DNA of 64,000 nucleotides. Source: Micrasema longulum (taxonomy: Eukaryota; Arthropoda; Insecta; Trichoptera; Brachycentridae). The position numbers were made by a program, and so were the translations under genes. The notes under the pieces were generated by a model, which did not search any database, had not been told where the DNA came from, and saw only the letters and a program-made list of their open reading frames with translations. The stretch is taken from NCBI GenBank assembly GCA_022494885.1, contig JAGVSM010002388.1, forward strand, positions 558,001-622,000. Reading direction: 5' to 3'. Every line of letters starts with the position of its first letter. Positions within the stretch are counted from its first letter, which is position 1. This document shows positions 54,426 to 64,000 of the stretch, in pieces.

Positions 54426-55297
54426 AGATAAGAATGATTTAAAAAGTTAATAATAAAAAATAATTTTAAGAAACGTAATAATAATACATTGAGCAAAGTA
54501 CTAGTCAGTATGGCAATTAAGTGAACATGTAACAGCACAAAAAGTAAAATATTAAAAAGTAAACAAAGATAGCATTCCTTAACTTATTATTAAAGTTAAC
54601 AAGACAGTAGACGATACCCAAACTCAAACCCGTCCCTGTTTTATTTTTGTATGCAGTTAACAGGATCTATTGTCTTTTTCCTAGTAAATAACTGTAAAAA
54701 CACTTGGTTCACATTTGGCTGTTCCCTGGGAGATGATAGTAGAAACGCATCTATGTGCGTAGTGTAGAGTGTAGGTACCAAGGAATATATCCGCTTCTTT
54801 TTAATTTTGTTTGTTATTACTAAACGCATGTTTCCCGCCTAAATTTTCTGATTATTATTATTTAACTTTGATTAAGATGTCAGATAAACTTGTGTATTAC
54901 TTTTAATATTCGAGTAATTTTACGTGATATATGTAGGAAAAAAGGTATCATTTGTATTTTATGAACATAGATAGGTAGCACTATATCATAAAAAAATTGT
55001 TTTATAATAAATAGTCAAATTTCGGCACTTGATCTTCACAAATAAACACTTTTATAAACAGTTTTAACAGGGACACAGTTATAAAATCACGAGAGTTTGT
55101 GGCGTTTGAATATATTTTGGTAAGGTTAGGTTAGAACAAAGCGTTGAATATAATAACGTTTATAAAACAATGCTTTAAATTAATTATCTCCCTCTCTGTT
55201 TATAGCATGTCCACACCTTAGCGACTTAACTCAATGTTTATAACAATTTAACACATATTTGTGTATTTTAAACTAAAGTTGCAGAGATGAACTATAT
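54426..55297. other. AT-rich gap
   Basis: Nothing recognised. Confidence 0.4.
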
Positions 55298-55331
55298 TTC
55301 ACACCCAGCCCGCTCGGAGGCTGGGTGCGAA
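55298..55331. other. GC-rich 13-bp stem hairpin
   Basis: TTCACACCCAGCC (55298-55310) and GGCTGGGTGCGAA (55319-55331) pair at 12 of 13 positions around an 8-base loop, followed by a run of A. It stands out in otherwise AT-rich DNA. Function unknown. Confidence 0.6.
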
Positions 55332-55441
55332 AAAAAAATAATGTCACTACCCTTTAATTTGAGAGAAAATGCGCAGTTATCAAGTCGGCCAAATGTTATC
55401 CATTTTGTTTAACCAACATTATTTGTTAAACTCGGTTGTTT

Positions 55442-55557
55442 GCCAAATGCGCCCACACTATAAAACAGCTCCTGAAGATCGGTAATGGTATCCGCCAGCA
55501 AAACAGTGTCGTCGGCGTACCTGATATTGTTGATTATAACGCCATTAATATTCAAAG
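55442..55557 (-). pseudogene. LINE reverse transcriptase motif C fragment
   Basis: Minus strand: LNINGVIINNIRYADD... with NIRYADDTVLLADTITDLQE, which includes the catalytic YADD box of LINE reverse transcriptases. It is only about 115 bp long, closely related to the 31.4-kb copy, and loses homology at the same place, just after DLQEL. Its other end abuts a plus-strand LINE of another family. Confidence 0.75.
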
Positions 55558-55985
55558 CAAAGAAGATCTTCAATTCTTGGTAACAAAAGTCCACGATGTA
55601 TGCAAGAAAAGCGATTTGCTTATGAATGTTGATAAATCGAAAGTGCTGGTTTTTGAAAGGGATGAAAATATAACTAAATGTGAGATCAGCGTGAACGGAG
55701 ATATTCTGAATCAGGTAGAAGAATTTGTGTATCTGGGAAGTATGTTTACTAGGAACGGACAGGCCGAGAAAGATATTGAAAGGAGGGTGAGTGCCGGGAA
55801 CAGGGTGAATGGTGCACTTAAATCTACTTTGGCAAACAAATGTTTATCGCAGGAGGCTAAACTAGCAGTTCGCAACGGAGTTCTAGTTTCAACTCTAATG
55901 TATGGGAGCGAAGTATGAAATTGGAAAAATTATAATGAAAAAAATGTTCCGCAAATAAATATCAGAGAAATCGATTGATATAACC
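55558..55985 (+). pseudogene. RTE-like LINE ORF2, RT C-terminal part
   Basis: Plus strand: KEDLQFLVTKVHDVCKKSDL, VEEFVYLGSMFTRNGQAEKD, NKCLSQEAKLAVRNGVLVST and LMYGSEV, then TGA where relatives have the tryptophan of YGSEVWTW, then decayed sequence. It is open for about 120 codons. The final part overlaps in homology with the start of the 11862 copy, so the window holds most of this family's ORF2 C-terminal half in separate fragments. Confidence 0.75.
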
Positions 55986-57504
55986 AACCAGTTTCTTTTT
56001 GGGACCACAGTAACTAAATATGTTATAAGACAAATCGGTTTTACAGAATCATTTTTTCATGTGACCAAATGTGATGTTTATAATATGTGATCTGTGCATT
56101 TTGATCAATTTTTTCAAAACCAATCTTTAAGGCTTTTAACTAGGTACGAGTTAGTTATGCATCATTCTTAAAGCTGAAAATTTTTGGCTCAGGTGAAAAT
56201 AAAGTGTCAATTCTGTTAAATATTGGTGTAAATTTGAAACAGAATAACTTTAGTATTTCTCTTACTGAATAAAATGTAGAATCATTAATTTAAATATTAT
56301 GTAATAATAAAGTAAACTTGAATTCCCATAATGATTAAATTTATAAAATTGAAACTTGTTCATTTCTACTAGTGTCAAGATTTTGGTCTCGACAAAACCC
56401 GGTTACTAGTAAAAAAAACAAATGAAAATGAGGGAAACTTATGAAAGTCTATTTTTTACTAAAAACTGCACACTTTACTAGTTGTCTCTGTTTTTTTGGA
56501 TTTCTGAACTTAATGTTCGTCATACCTTTAACGTTTTGAAATCAATGTGGTTCGCTGTTTTAGTTTGTTTGGCCATCGTAGATTTTGAAGCTCTACAATA
56601 TATGTAAAGCTGAAAAACGAAGCTATGAAATACGTGACATATTTAAGTTTGTACTGCCTGAAAGCTGAGCGCATGCTTCTCGTATAAACCGAGACATTAT
56701 TCCATAGTGTGGATGGCAGCAAAACTGTCATACAGCGCATGGGAGATAATAAACAATATATTTACGAACACATTGCCAGTGTCGATGGAGAAAATTGGAT
56801 CTGTTCTTCTGGAGTTCAGCTCACATAGATGATTACAGTTTGATCGGAACTCAGGATCAGAATCATTTTTTATGTAGTAACAAAGGCTTATGAATTGATC
56901 ATGATATAACGTTATTTGAAATCTGTCTGCTGAAAAATGTGTGGGTTCCGGTTTAAATTTAGATAGTGAAGATATTTTTAAATTTCGCGAATGAACACAC
57001 AGAGGCAAAGTTTATCACATCGACTCACGGTCGAAAGGAAAAAAATTACTAAACGATATGTTCCAACTTTACAGAAGAGCCAATTAAGATTTTCTGTTTT
57101 TTTTTTAATTTAAAAAAAAATTTCCTCAATACTTATCTGTTATTTAGCGCAATTTCTACAAAAAAAATAAAACACGAGATTTTTACTAGTTGAAAAAATA
57201 TATAATTCGCTTTTTTGTAAAGTTGTTAGATTTTTTTCTTTAGTCGACATGAGCTCAAATGAAGTATGAAGCTTTCTGATTTTCATGCATGGATTTCGGG
57301 CATAAAAATAAACTTAAATTACATTTATTAACATATTCATAAAGCATGTAGTAAGTTATTTTTAATATAACTTCCATGAGTTCTTAGATTTAGAAATATT
57401 TAAATACCAGAAACTAGTCAATATGCTTAAACAAACAAACCACATTATTCACTTCATAGTGATGTAAATCGAAACCATTACGAAAATTTTAATTACCTAC
57501 ATCT
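55986..57504. other. Gap with unrecognised open frames
   Basis: A CTCGACAAAACCCGGTTACT string near 56390 relates to the 26.8-kb palindrome. 56528-56740 and 56697-57008 are open on the minus strand for 70 and 103 codons but match nothing I know. Confidence 0.35.
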
Positions 57505-57840
57505 TTCTTCTTTCAATGCCCCTTTAAGTTTGCGATCACTTGGGTGTATGCATCCTTGTTCCGCGCCAACCGGAAGGAGCTTCTCAACACCGCACACTCC
57601 CGTCCAGTAGCGGAAGTTCCTCAGGCAGATCATCTGTCGCCTTCCAACTCCACGCTTCCTTCGATCTTCCCCATAGTAATTAGCTGAAGAAGCGAATACT
57701 TCCTTCCGCGCATGATGTGGCCCAGATAAACGACTTTTTCACTGCTTAATTGAGAACTGTAGTTCTCTTTCCGCACTGGCTCGTCTCAACATCTCTGTGT
57801 TGGCCATTAAATCTGCCCGCGGGATTCTCAGCATCCTCCT
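57505..57840 (-). pseudogene. LINE ORF2 C-terminal fragment
   Basis: Minus strand: RMLRIPRADLMANTEMLRRA, RASAERELQFSIKQ, SANYYGEDRRKRG, then DRRKRGVGRRQMICLRNFRY and WTGVCGVEKLL. The blocks correspond to those at 39.7-39.98 kb (related tail of the same LINE group). Frameshifts and missing pieces show decay. Confidence 0.7.
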
Positions 57841-57874
57841 ACATTATTATATTAAAATATGAAATTTGATAATC

Positions 57875-57945
57875 GGGTTTTGGTTTCGTGGCTCGTAGCC
57901 TCAAGAATTAAAATATTTAGGTTAAGTGTATAAGAATGCGAATAT
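57875..57945 (+). repeat. SINE-T remnant, internally deleted
   Basis: GGGTTTTGGTTTCGTGGCTC (head) is joined directly to TCAAGAATTAAAATATTTAG, the tail region seen at 59.1 kb. Confidence 0.4.
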
Positions 57946-58399
57946 TTCATTTTTATTTAAAAAAAAATTGCTATTTTATTATTAATCAGTTAAAATTGCG
58001 TCAAGTTATGACCTTATTAAAATATATATAATTATAATTATTATTAAAATACGTTTGAAATAAAAGGCATTATTATTTGAATAGTACATGTATTACCTAC
58101 ATGCCGAATTTGGGAGTGTCTATGTATGATGAAACTAAAGCTTTGACTGGCCATCACAGATTACAATATTGCTGAACAAATACAAGGGGATTGTAAATAA
58201 TCTCTTTATGATCCTTCTGTCTGCAAACAATATTAGTTACCGGGACAATACGCTTATTGTATTTGGAGGTGGTACAATACCAAATAATATTTCATCAAGC
58301 ATTAATGATTTCACAGCCAATATTACTTTGCCGGAATAATTTTCATCATTTAAGGTTTTTCAAAAGGCTTTAAAAAATAGCCATATAAAAAAAATCAAG
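57946..58399. other. AT-rich gap
   Basis: Nothing recognised. Confidence 0.4.
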
Positions 58400-58620
58400 A
58401 ATCTCGTCTCGGGTTCGATTTCTGGCAAGGCATTCAAATATTTATTTTTGGGTTCAATTTATTTGGCTCAAGACTGGTACCGAAGCCTATTACCGATCAC
58501 TGATCACCTAAACTTCGTGTAACAAATGATTAAGCTGTCCTGCTTTTGGTGTGCTAATGCAGTACCGTATGCATCTCTGGACATGGAAAAAGTAAAGATA
58601 AATAGTGATGATTATCAAAC
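58400..58620 (+). repeat. SINE-C copy
   Basis: B-box region CTCGGGTTCGATTTCTGGCA, then AAGACTGGTACCGAAGCC, GATCACTGATCACC, TTGGTGTGCTAATGCAGTAC and a GATAAATAGTGATGATTATC tail. The A-box part is truncated. Confidence 0.6.
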
Positions 58621-59012
58621 TAACCTTTAGTGTAAGAAGTTACTGTTAGTATGCTTTGTATGTTTTAAGTAGAATGTTATCTCCAATAATCATTAATTTT
58701 AAATCAATTTTTTAAATGTTATTTGGGTTTTTTTATTTTTTTATTATTGCGCGATTAAAAAAAACATTTTTTTAAGAATGGCAAAATTGTATGATTTCAG
58801 AATTTTGCGTTCGTTTTAACAGACTACAGCCTTAACGAATTAAGAAAACGGCAAATTAATAAAATAATTCTAAAAAAAAGTATATATTTTTAAAAATACC
58901 AATTGGGATTTTTTAAATTCCATTTTGACGTTTTTTCGGAAATCGTTTAGTGTAAAGACGTTAGGGATGAAAAAAAAACACAATTTAAGTATTTTGAGGA
59001 CAAGGTTAAATT
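58621..59012. other. AT-rich gap
   Basis: Nothing recognised. Confidence 0.4.
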
Positions 59013-59155
59013 GGGTTGTGGTCCCGTGGCTAGTCTAACGAAATCACACCCTACCCCAACTTGATTTCCATTTTTTAATAGTGAGTTATTTATAACTAGT
59101 TGAAAATATTACCAAAATTAAAATATTTGTGTTAATTATAAGAACACTTTTATTC
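59013..59155 (+). repeat. SINE-T copy
   Basis: GGGTTGTGGTCCCGTGGCTA, a deletion over the B box, CTACCCCAACTTGATTTCCA, GAGTTATTTATAACTAG and the tail AAAATTAAAATATTTGTG. Confidence 0.6.
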
Positions 59156-59505
59156 CTTTTTTATTAAAAAAAAAAACATAAAATTGCATTGCTAAACGAT
59201 AAACTTTCAGTAGTCGATTGAATTTCAAAACATTAGAAAATCACAATGCATCTGCATTTTTTTTAATTCTCGAAAAAGAAAATATTATTTAAACAATAAG
59301 AATTTATTTTTGTGAAGTAACCGTAATGAGCAGACGGTCGACTAAGAAACCAAAATATTCTTTGAAATTTAAGAAATTTATACTCTAGTGGGTAAAAATG
59401 CAAAGATATTATACCGTTGAGGATGAGCAAATGGCAATAAAAAAACTGACAAAGATAAAAAGATAATTATTTTCTTATACCACATAATATTAATATTAAT
59501 ACTAC

Positions 59506-59563
59506 GCAATAAGCCCACCAATGTACAAATAACATTATGTACAAAAAATTAAATAAATATTAA
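59506..59563 (+). repeat. LINE 3' tail fragment
   Basis: CGCAATAAGCCCACCAATGT and ACAAATAACATTATGTAC followed by AAAAAATTAAATAAATA match the tail at 48815-48880. Only the last 60 bp are present. Confidence 0.55.
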
Positions 59564-59589
59564 GCTTCATTCACTATTAAATTTTAGCG

Positions 59590-59965
59590 ATGGATCACGT
59601 TTGAAAGCTGCAACGGAATGTCGCTAATTTGTTCACAGATAACCAAAAAAATATTCATAAAAGCTAACGTACCAAAAACTACGAAACATCTTCCTGCCAT
59701 TATTATATGTTAATGTGTTAGCATCCAAAGTCCCGGCCAGATATATTTTGTGAATGGTTCTATGAATCAGCAGCAATTTCAAGTAGTGTTTCAGCATATT
59801 TTTTGACATTTTTAGAAACTCTTAAACCTCCTTAACGACCTTGTATTTGTATGCAAGATAGTGCACCATGTCATCAGGCAAAGTCTATAAAAAAAACCTT
59901 TAATCACTTTAAAACTCTACAAGTCCCAATCCATCCCTTAACATTTGAAAAGAAAATATCGAAAT
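59590..59965 (+). pseudogene. Tc1/mariner-like DDE transposase fragment
   Basis: In one frame FVNGSMNQQQFQVVFQ, and in another MQDSAPCHQAKSIKKTFNHF, reproduce the G.MN...Y...L and QD.APCH.AK blocks of Tc1-type transposases; the aspartate in QDSAPCH is the second catalytic residue. The preceding VPKTTKHLPAIII resembles the VK.GGGS.MVWG block, heavily altered. The DNA-binding domain and the third catalytic residue were not found. Clearly dead. Confidence 0.65.
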
Positions 59966-60934
59966 TGCTTGTTTTGGTAGCGACGTAAGTCAAATAATAC
60001 AATGCTGTATATCAGGTAGGTTTATGAAGAAATTCAGAGGTTTTTTCAAATAAAATAACTTGTTAATATACTGGTAAACCATATGATTTTTTTTAACTTT
60101 CTTTTTATGCGCCATGATTAATAACTTTTTTATGTTATTTTTGAAATTTATTCGCGAGTGACATCTCAAGTTCTCTTCTCCTCTTTTTGATGAATTTTGC
60201 TCATTCATTATCTATCTTGCCGTAAACCGAAAACCTATCACAACTCAAGCGAGTTGTGTTGGGTTTTCTATAAGTATCATTGGTTAATTATTGTTGATTG
60301 GCTGATTGGTTAATTGGTAGGTAATACCCGATATTGAATGTATTACGTATTACATTGGTAATTACATCGAACTATGTAAAAACAATTGACAATGTTTTTA
60401 ATATAAATTTCAGACCTGTAATTTTAGTGCTAAAGAGCCAAATCTGGAACTAGCATTATTTTTACGAATTTGCAGAGTAGGTACTATATAATTACATGTG
60501 ACGATTAAAAATAATAATGAAATATAAAAGATAAATTGCTATTTTTTTCATCATGTTACTTTAATGATTTTTGATTCTTTCGTTATTTATTTTATTTATA
60601 AATAATAAAGTAATTTTTTACTTAGAAAAATAAGTCTCTCTTCCTTTGTATTCGCACCAGCATAACCTTTATTCGCGACTTGTTATAGTCACCCTTGCAT
60701 ACTGGGTATACGTCTCCCCAGCCCCGATTCAGCTTTGAGTGAGGGATGAAGGTAAACTAAACACAGAGGATGAATGCCTCGCAGTACTTATGATTTGAAC
60801 AAACCATTTGACGGCCACTGTGACGGAGTGATAAAGCATTGGCCTTTTGAACGATGGGTCGGGATTTGATGTCTTTTTCGATCCACTTGGTTTGTTGTAA
60901 AACAAAATGGTTTGAATGAAATACATTATGTATT
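59966..60934. other. Gap with a weak tRNA-like block
   Basis: GTGACGGAGTGATAAAGC at about 60819 and GGTCGGGATTTGATGTC at 60858 resemble degenerate A and B boxes. The rest is AT-rich with nothing recognised. Confidence 0.35.
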
Positions 60935-61700
60935 TACTTATTTATTTATTTTACAGAAACAAAGAGTCGAAAATGATTAAATAACACAATAAAGATAAGG
61001 TTTAAAGACGGACAAGCGAAGTTTCTTAATAAAAATCATACATATCAAATTGCGGTACAACAAAAGGGTCTGTTTGTGTGTATTTGTATAAGTGTTCAGG
61101 TGTGTGTAAGCGTGAGCATAATTAAACAGGAAGTAAGAGCGTTTTGCAGTCAGAGAGAATAAGTCTTTATTTATTTTTTAATAAATTAAGGGGCATGTTA
61201 AATATTAAAAAAAAAATAAGTTTGAGCAAGAACGATAGAAAAAAGAGTGTTGTGCATAGTTAGTATTACAGACTGGCAGATGGAATATAAAATTATTTCT
61301 TGTCACGCAAAAGGCGATATAAAAATGAATTTTTGAGAAAAGATTAAAAAGGCTAATTTATAATTTAATAATTTACAAAAAAAGCATAATTCAGATTTAG
61401 TACGTCTATTTTCAAGCGTAAAAAATCCATTTTGTTTGTGCAAAAAGTTTTTTTGTTTTTATAATCTAGGTATTTAAAAAAAATTGTTGAATATTTTCAA
61501 TCCTTTCAATGTTTGTTATGTATTATGGGCTCCACACAACGGATGCAAACTCCAAATTACTGCGATATTATATTTTATTATCACGACAAATTGAAATTTT
61601 TATCATTAATTTACTAAACTTAATAATCATTTTTATGTCCCGACATGCAAAGAATAATATACTTTTTAAATTTATCATTCTTATTTTTTTAAACAAATAA
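60935..61700 (-). pseudogene. LINE ORF2 C-terminus and 3' end
   Basis: Minus strand: SNLEFASVVWSP (about 61525-61560), IERIENIQ, KYLDYKNKKTF and a decayed ENRRTKSELCFFCKLLNY-like stretch, then about 370 bp of 3' untranslated region ending at an antisense (TTTATT)n tail at 60935-60955. Same organisation as 42838-43790. Stops and frameshifts throughout. Confidence 0.65.
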
Positions 61701-62600
61701 CACTCATGGCTTTTATTTTACAGGCTTATTAGGTTTAAAAAAAACTTAGTAACTATGGGTACGTTTTCGTGTCACTCTTTTTAAAATATTTTTCTCTAAA
61801 AGGCATGTCTATTTACTTATCTATGAATTTAAGTTCAAGTTAAGTTTCAAAGTTAAAAAGTACTTTCAAAAAAGTGTTTTTATGAAAACCATTAATTAAG
61901 TTATCCAGATATTTTTTTGGAAACCTCAGCTGTTGAAACAATTAGAAGAACATAAATCTTGCAATGAATAAGAAAGGCCAGAAAATTATTTTTTTAAGTC
62001 AGAATTTCAAATGGAAAAATGTATTTAAAGCGTTTTATCCGTATACCGATAATATGCCTAAAATTATTTATCTCACATCAGTAAAAAGTATTTACACACG
62101 ATTGCCAATTCATTATATTATTGTAAATACACTAATATTTAACTAACCCAACCTTATTTACCAACACGCGTATTTTAAATTGCGCCATTTTGGTTATGCA
62201 AACGTAAACAAAACTGAATTCTGTTCATTTAAACAAATGTAAGTGAATGTAAATATATAACCACTTACCGACTTATTATGTCTACTGATTTCGTCAGGGC
62301 ACTCACTACACCAACCACAAACATGCAAATACTAAAATACACTTGAAACTTAACCATCACCGCAGTATTTACGAAAAAATACATGAATTACTTTTAGAGT
62401 TGTACAAGGATGCAAACATGCACTAAAAATCATGTTAATATTTAGTGGTATGTATGAGAATTAGTGGAGGTAGAGGTTTGGGAATTAGAGGGACTAAGAG
62501 GTTGAAAGTAACATGACTGGTTAATTTGTAAAGTGGGAAAGAGGTTTTACATCAATTTATTAACATTAATTAAAATGTTTGAACACAAAGTTAATGCTTT
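61701..62600. other. AT-rich gap
   Basis: Nothing recognised; a 60-codon open frame at 61964-62146 is unconvincing. Confidence 0.4.
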
Positions 62601-62768
62601 GGCGGCCTTCGAGGTGTAGTGGTTAAGGTGCTTGACTCGCGCTCAGAAGGTTCCGAGTTCGTTCTCGGCGAGAACAAAATAACTTCATGTGATTTTGATC
62701 AAGTTTGGGTGTGCTGTAATTCACCACTGTTATTGGGATTCCTGGCCTGTTGTGTTGCAAAAAAAAAG
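62601..62768 (+). repeat. SINE-B copy with poly(A)
   Basis: GGCGGCCTTCGAGGTGTAGT (A box), GGTTCCGAGTTCGTTCTCGG (B box with changes), family body through CACCACTGTTATTGGGATTC and CCTGGCCTGTTGTGTTGCA, then A8. More diverged than the 47.4-kb copy. Confidence 0.7.
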
Positions 62769-63040
62769 TTGATTTAAAATTAAATTATTTGATAACATAT
62801 CGATCGAAATGCAAAAACAGTTATTTTAGTTCAAAGTACTTGACGAGTTTGATGTCGTAAATAAATTTCTTTCTACCTATCACTTATGTACGTAACAATC
62901 TTTTGGTGTTAGGCCGATTTATTTGAGGATTTTTGTCACACTGATAATTTTATCAGTTCATCGCAAAATACCATACAACTGCGTAGTAATTATTCCGTTT
63001 TTTTTTATTTGGCACTCATTAAAAAGTTTATTAAATTTTA

Positions 63041-63215
63041 TCATCATCATGTGTTACAGGACGGTAAGGTGATTAGTCTAACGCTCCGGGAACTATATTA
63101 GGGGCAGTGAAATATTGTACTGTTAAACCACAGTATAAACAAAAACAATATGTTAACCCTTCTAGGAATCGAGCCCAAGAGTGTAGTCTTTGAGTCACAA
63201 TTGCTCGTCCAGGAT
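63041..63215 (-). repeat. SINE-C copy, minus strand
   Basis: From 63215: a degraded head, GGGCTCGATTCCTAGAAGGG (B-box region), GAGCGTTAGACTAATCACCT and CCTGTAACA, ending in the antisense (ATC)n tail ATCATCATCATG-like at 63041-63051. The middle of the body is missing. Confidence 0.55.
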
Positions 63216-64000
63216 TCTGGTTTTATTGCACATACAAAACTGTATTTTTAATTTACCAGCGTGCAGACCTCAAACTACTGCAAAACTACTGTTTTTTTAG
63301 GTATTTTTTTCTGTCGTAGTACAAGTTTAATAACCCTTATTAGATAGTCAAAGGAACTTTTTATAATATTAAAAAAGCTGTTTACTTTTTTCTTTTAATT
63401 TTCGACTTCAATAACTAAATAAAGCTTTTTAAAAATTACGAACAACGAAATTAACATGTTAAATCCATGATTTTATGCGAATCATCTGAAGAGTGAAATC
63501 AGTTTTCCAATATACAAACATGTACGTAATTTAACCAGGAATTCTCTCACACGAATCGAATCTGTGTTGACTCGATGCTTCAAATTCGCTGGTGAATTCT
63601 AGTTCGATTTAGTCCCTTTGAATGCAGACACATTATTATGTTTGGATGATTCTGAAATTGTCTTCATTCAAATTACCGCAACCAAAACGGATATTAGGCA
63701 TTGTAAATGTTTGAGTAATCCGTTGTACAAAACAATGCCTTGTGGTGGCTTGCATACCCATTAAACCTATAAACCATAAAATAAAACATAGAACTACAGA
63801 AATGACGTTAAGAATAAAGAAAAATGATATGTAGAGGTAAATAAAATTTCCGTTATTATGAAATATACATTTAACCCTTAAAATACTGTGCTACAAAACT
63901 CATTTACACGCGGCGATACAACATCGTGTTACTTCAAGCAATATACGGAATATTGTGAGGTTTAAACATTGGAAGAATAAAAATGTATTTACCTACCTTA
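63216..64000. other. AT-rich gap at window end
   Basis: Nothing recognised up to the edge. Confidence 0.4.

Noticed and set aside
56697..57008. 103-codon minus-strand open frame
   Set aside because: Cysteine and serine content is suggestive, but no family or continuation was recognised.

Overview
The window looks like AT-rich (roughly 70% A+T by eye) nuclear DNA of an animal, most probably an arthropod and likely an insect. The evidence is the composition, the absence of bacterial-style gene packing, and the contents: decayed APE-type non-LTR retrotransposons (LINEs) of insect-like families, tRNA-derived SINEs, mariner/Tc1 remnants, a non-autonomous Helitron and many small foldback elements. 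I found no host gene that I can name, no rRNA and no functional tRNA gene. This is intergenic or intronic repeat territory. Nearly all long open frames are either decayed LINE fragments, antisense shadows of them, or chance openings.

Layout. 1-10 kb: inverted copies of an unnamed repeat (X) about 8 kb apart, one split by an LTR-like insertion; a LINE C-terminal fragment near 0.9 kb; several copies of a foldback element called FB-A here. 10-15 kb: a CR1/RTE-like tail, an RTE-like LINE tail split by a 540-bp insertion, an FB-A foldback with an 11-bp target duplication, and a second LTR-like copy. 15-23 kb: sparse, with two minus-strand LINE tails and divergent SINEs. 23.3-26.5 kb (minus): the most complete LINE, with an ORF1 zinc-knuckle region, an APE endonuclease region and the start of the reverse transcriptase, interrupted by about 1.1 kb. 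26.8-35.3 kb: two long palindromes, SINEs, and an RT fragment with motifs A, B and C. 36-41 kb: an RTE 3' end, a Helitron (37.2-38.8 kb), a LINE tail abutting a mariner fragment, and a modular repeat (E). 41-52 kb: FB-A clusters, more LINE tails, and a SINE split by a LINE 3' end. 53-64 kb: an inverted E copy, juxtaposed LINE fragments in opposite orientations, a Tc1-like DDE fragment, another LINE tail, and SINEs.

The window's strongest self-contained signal is FB-A, an element with a 15-bp palindromic core. It occurs singly, as tandem copies with a period of about 360-380 bp, and as inverted pairs. One insertion can be compared with an unoccupied copy of its target repeat, and two insertions carry target duplications of 11-13 bp. 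Three or more SINE families with recognisable A and B boxes, each present several times, and several nested insertions give a relative-age record. Coordinates of repeats are estimates made by eye-aligning copies within the window.
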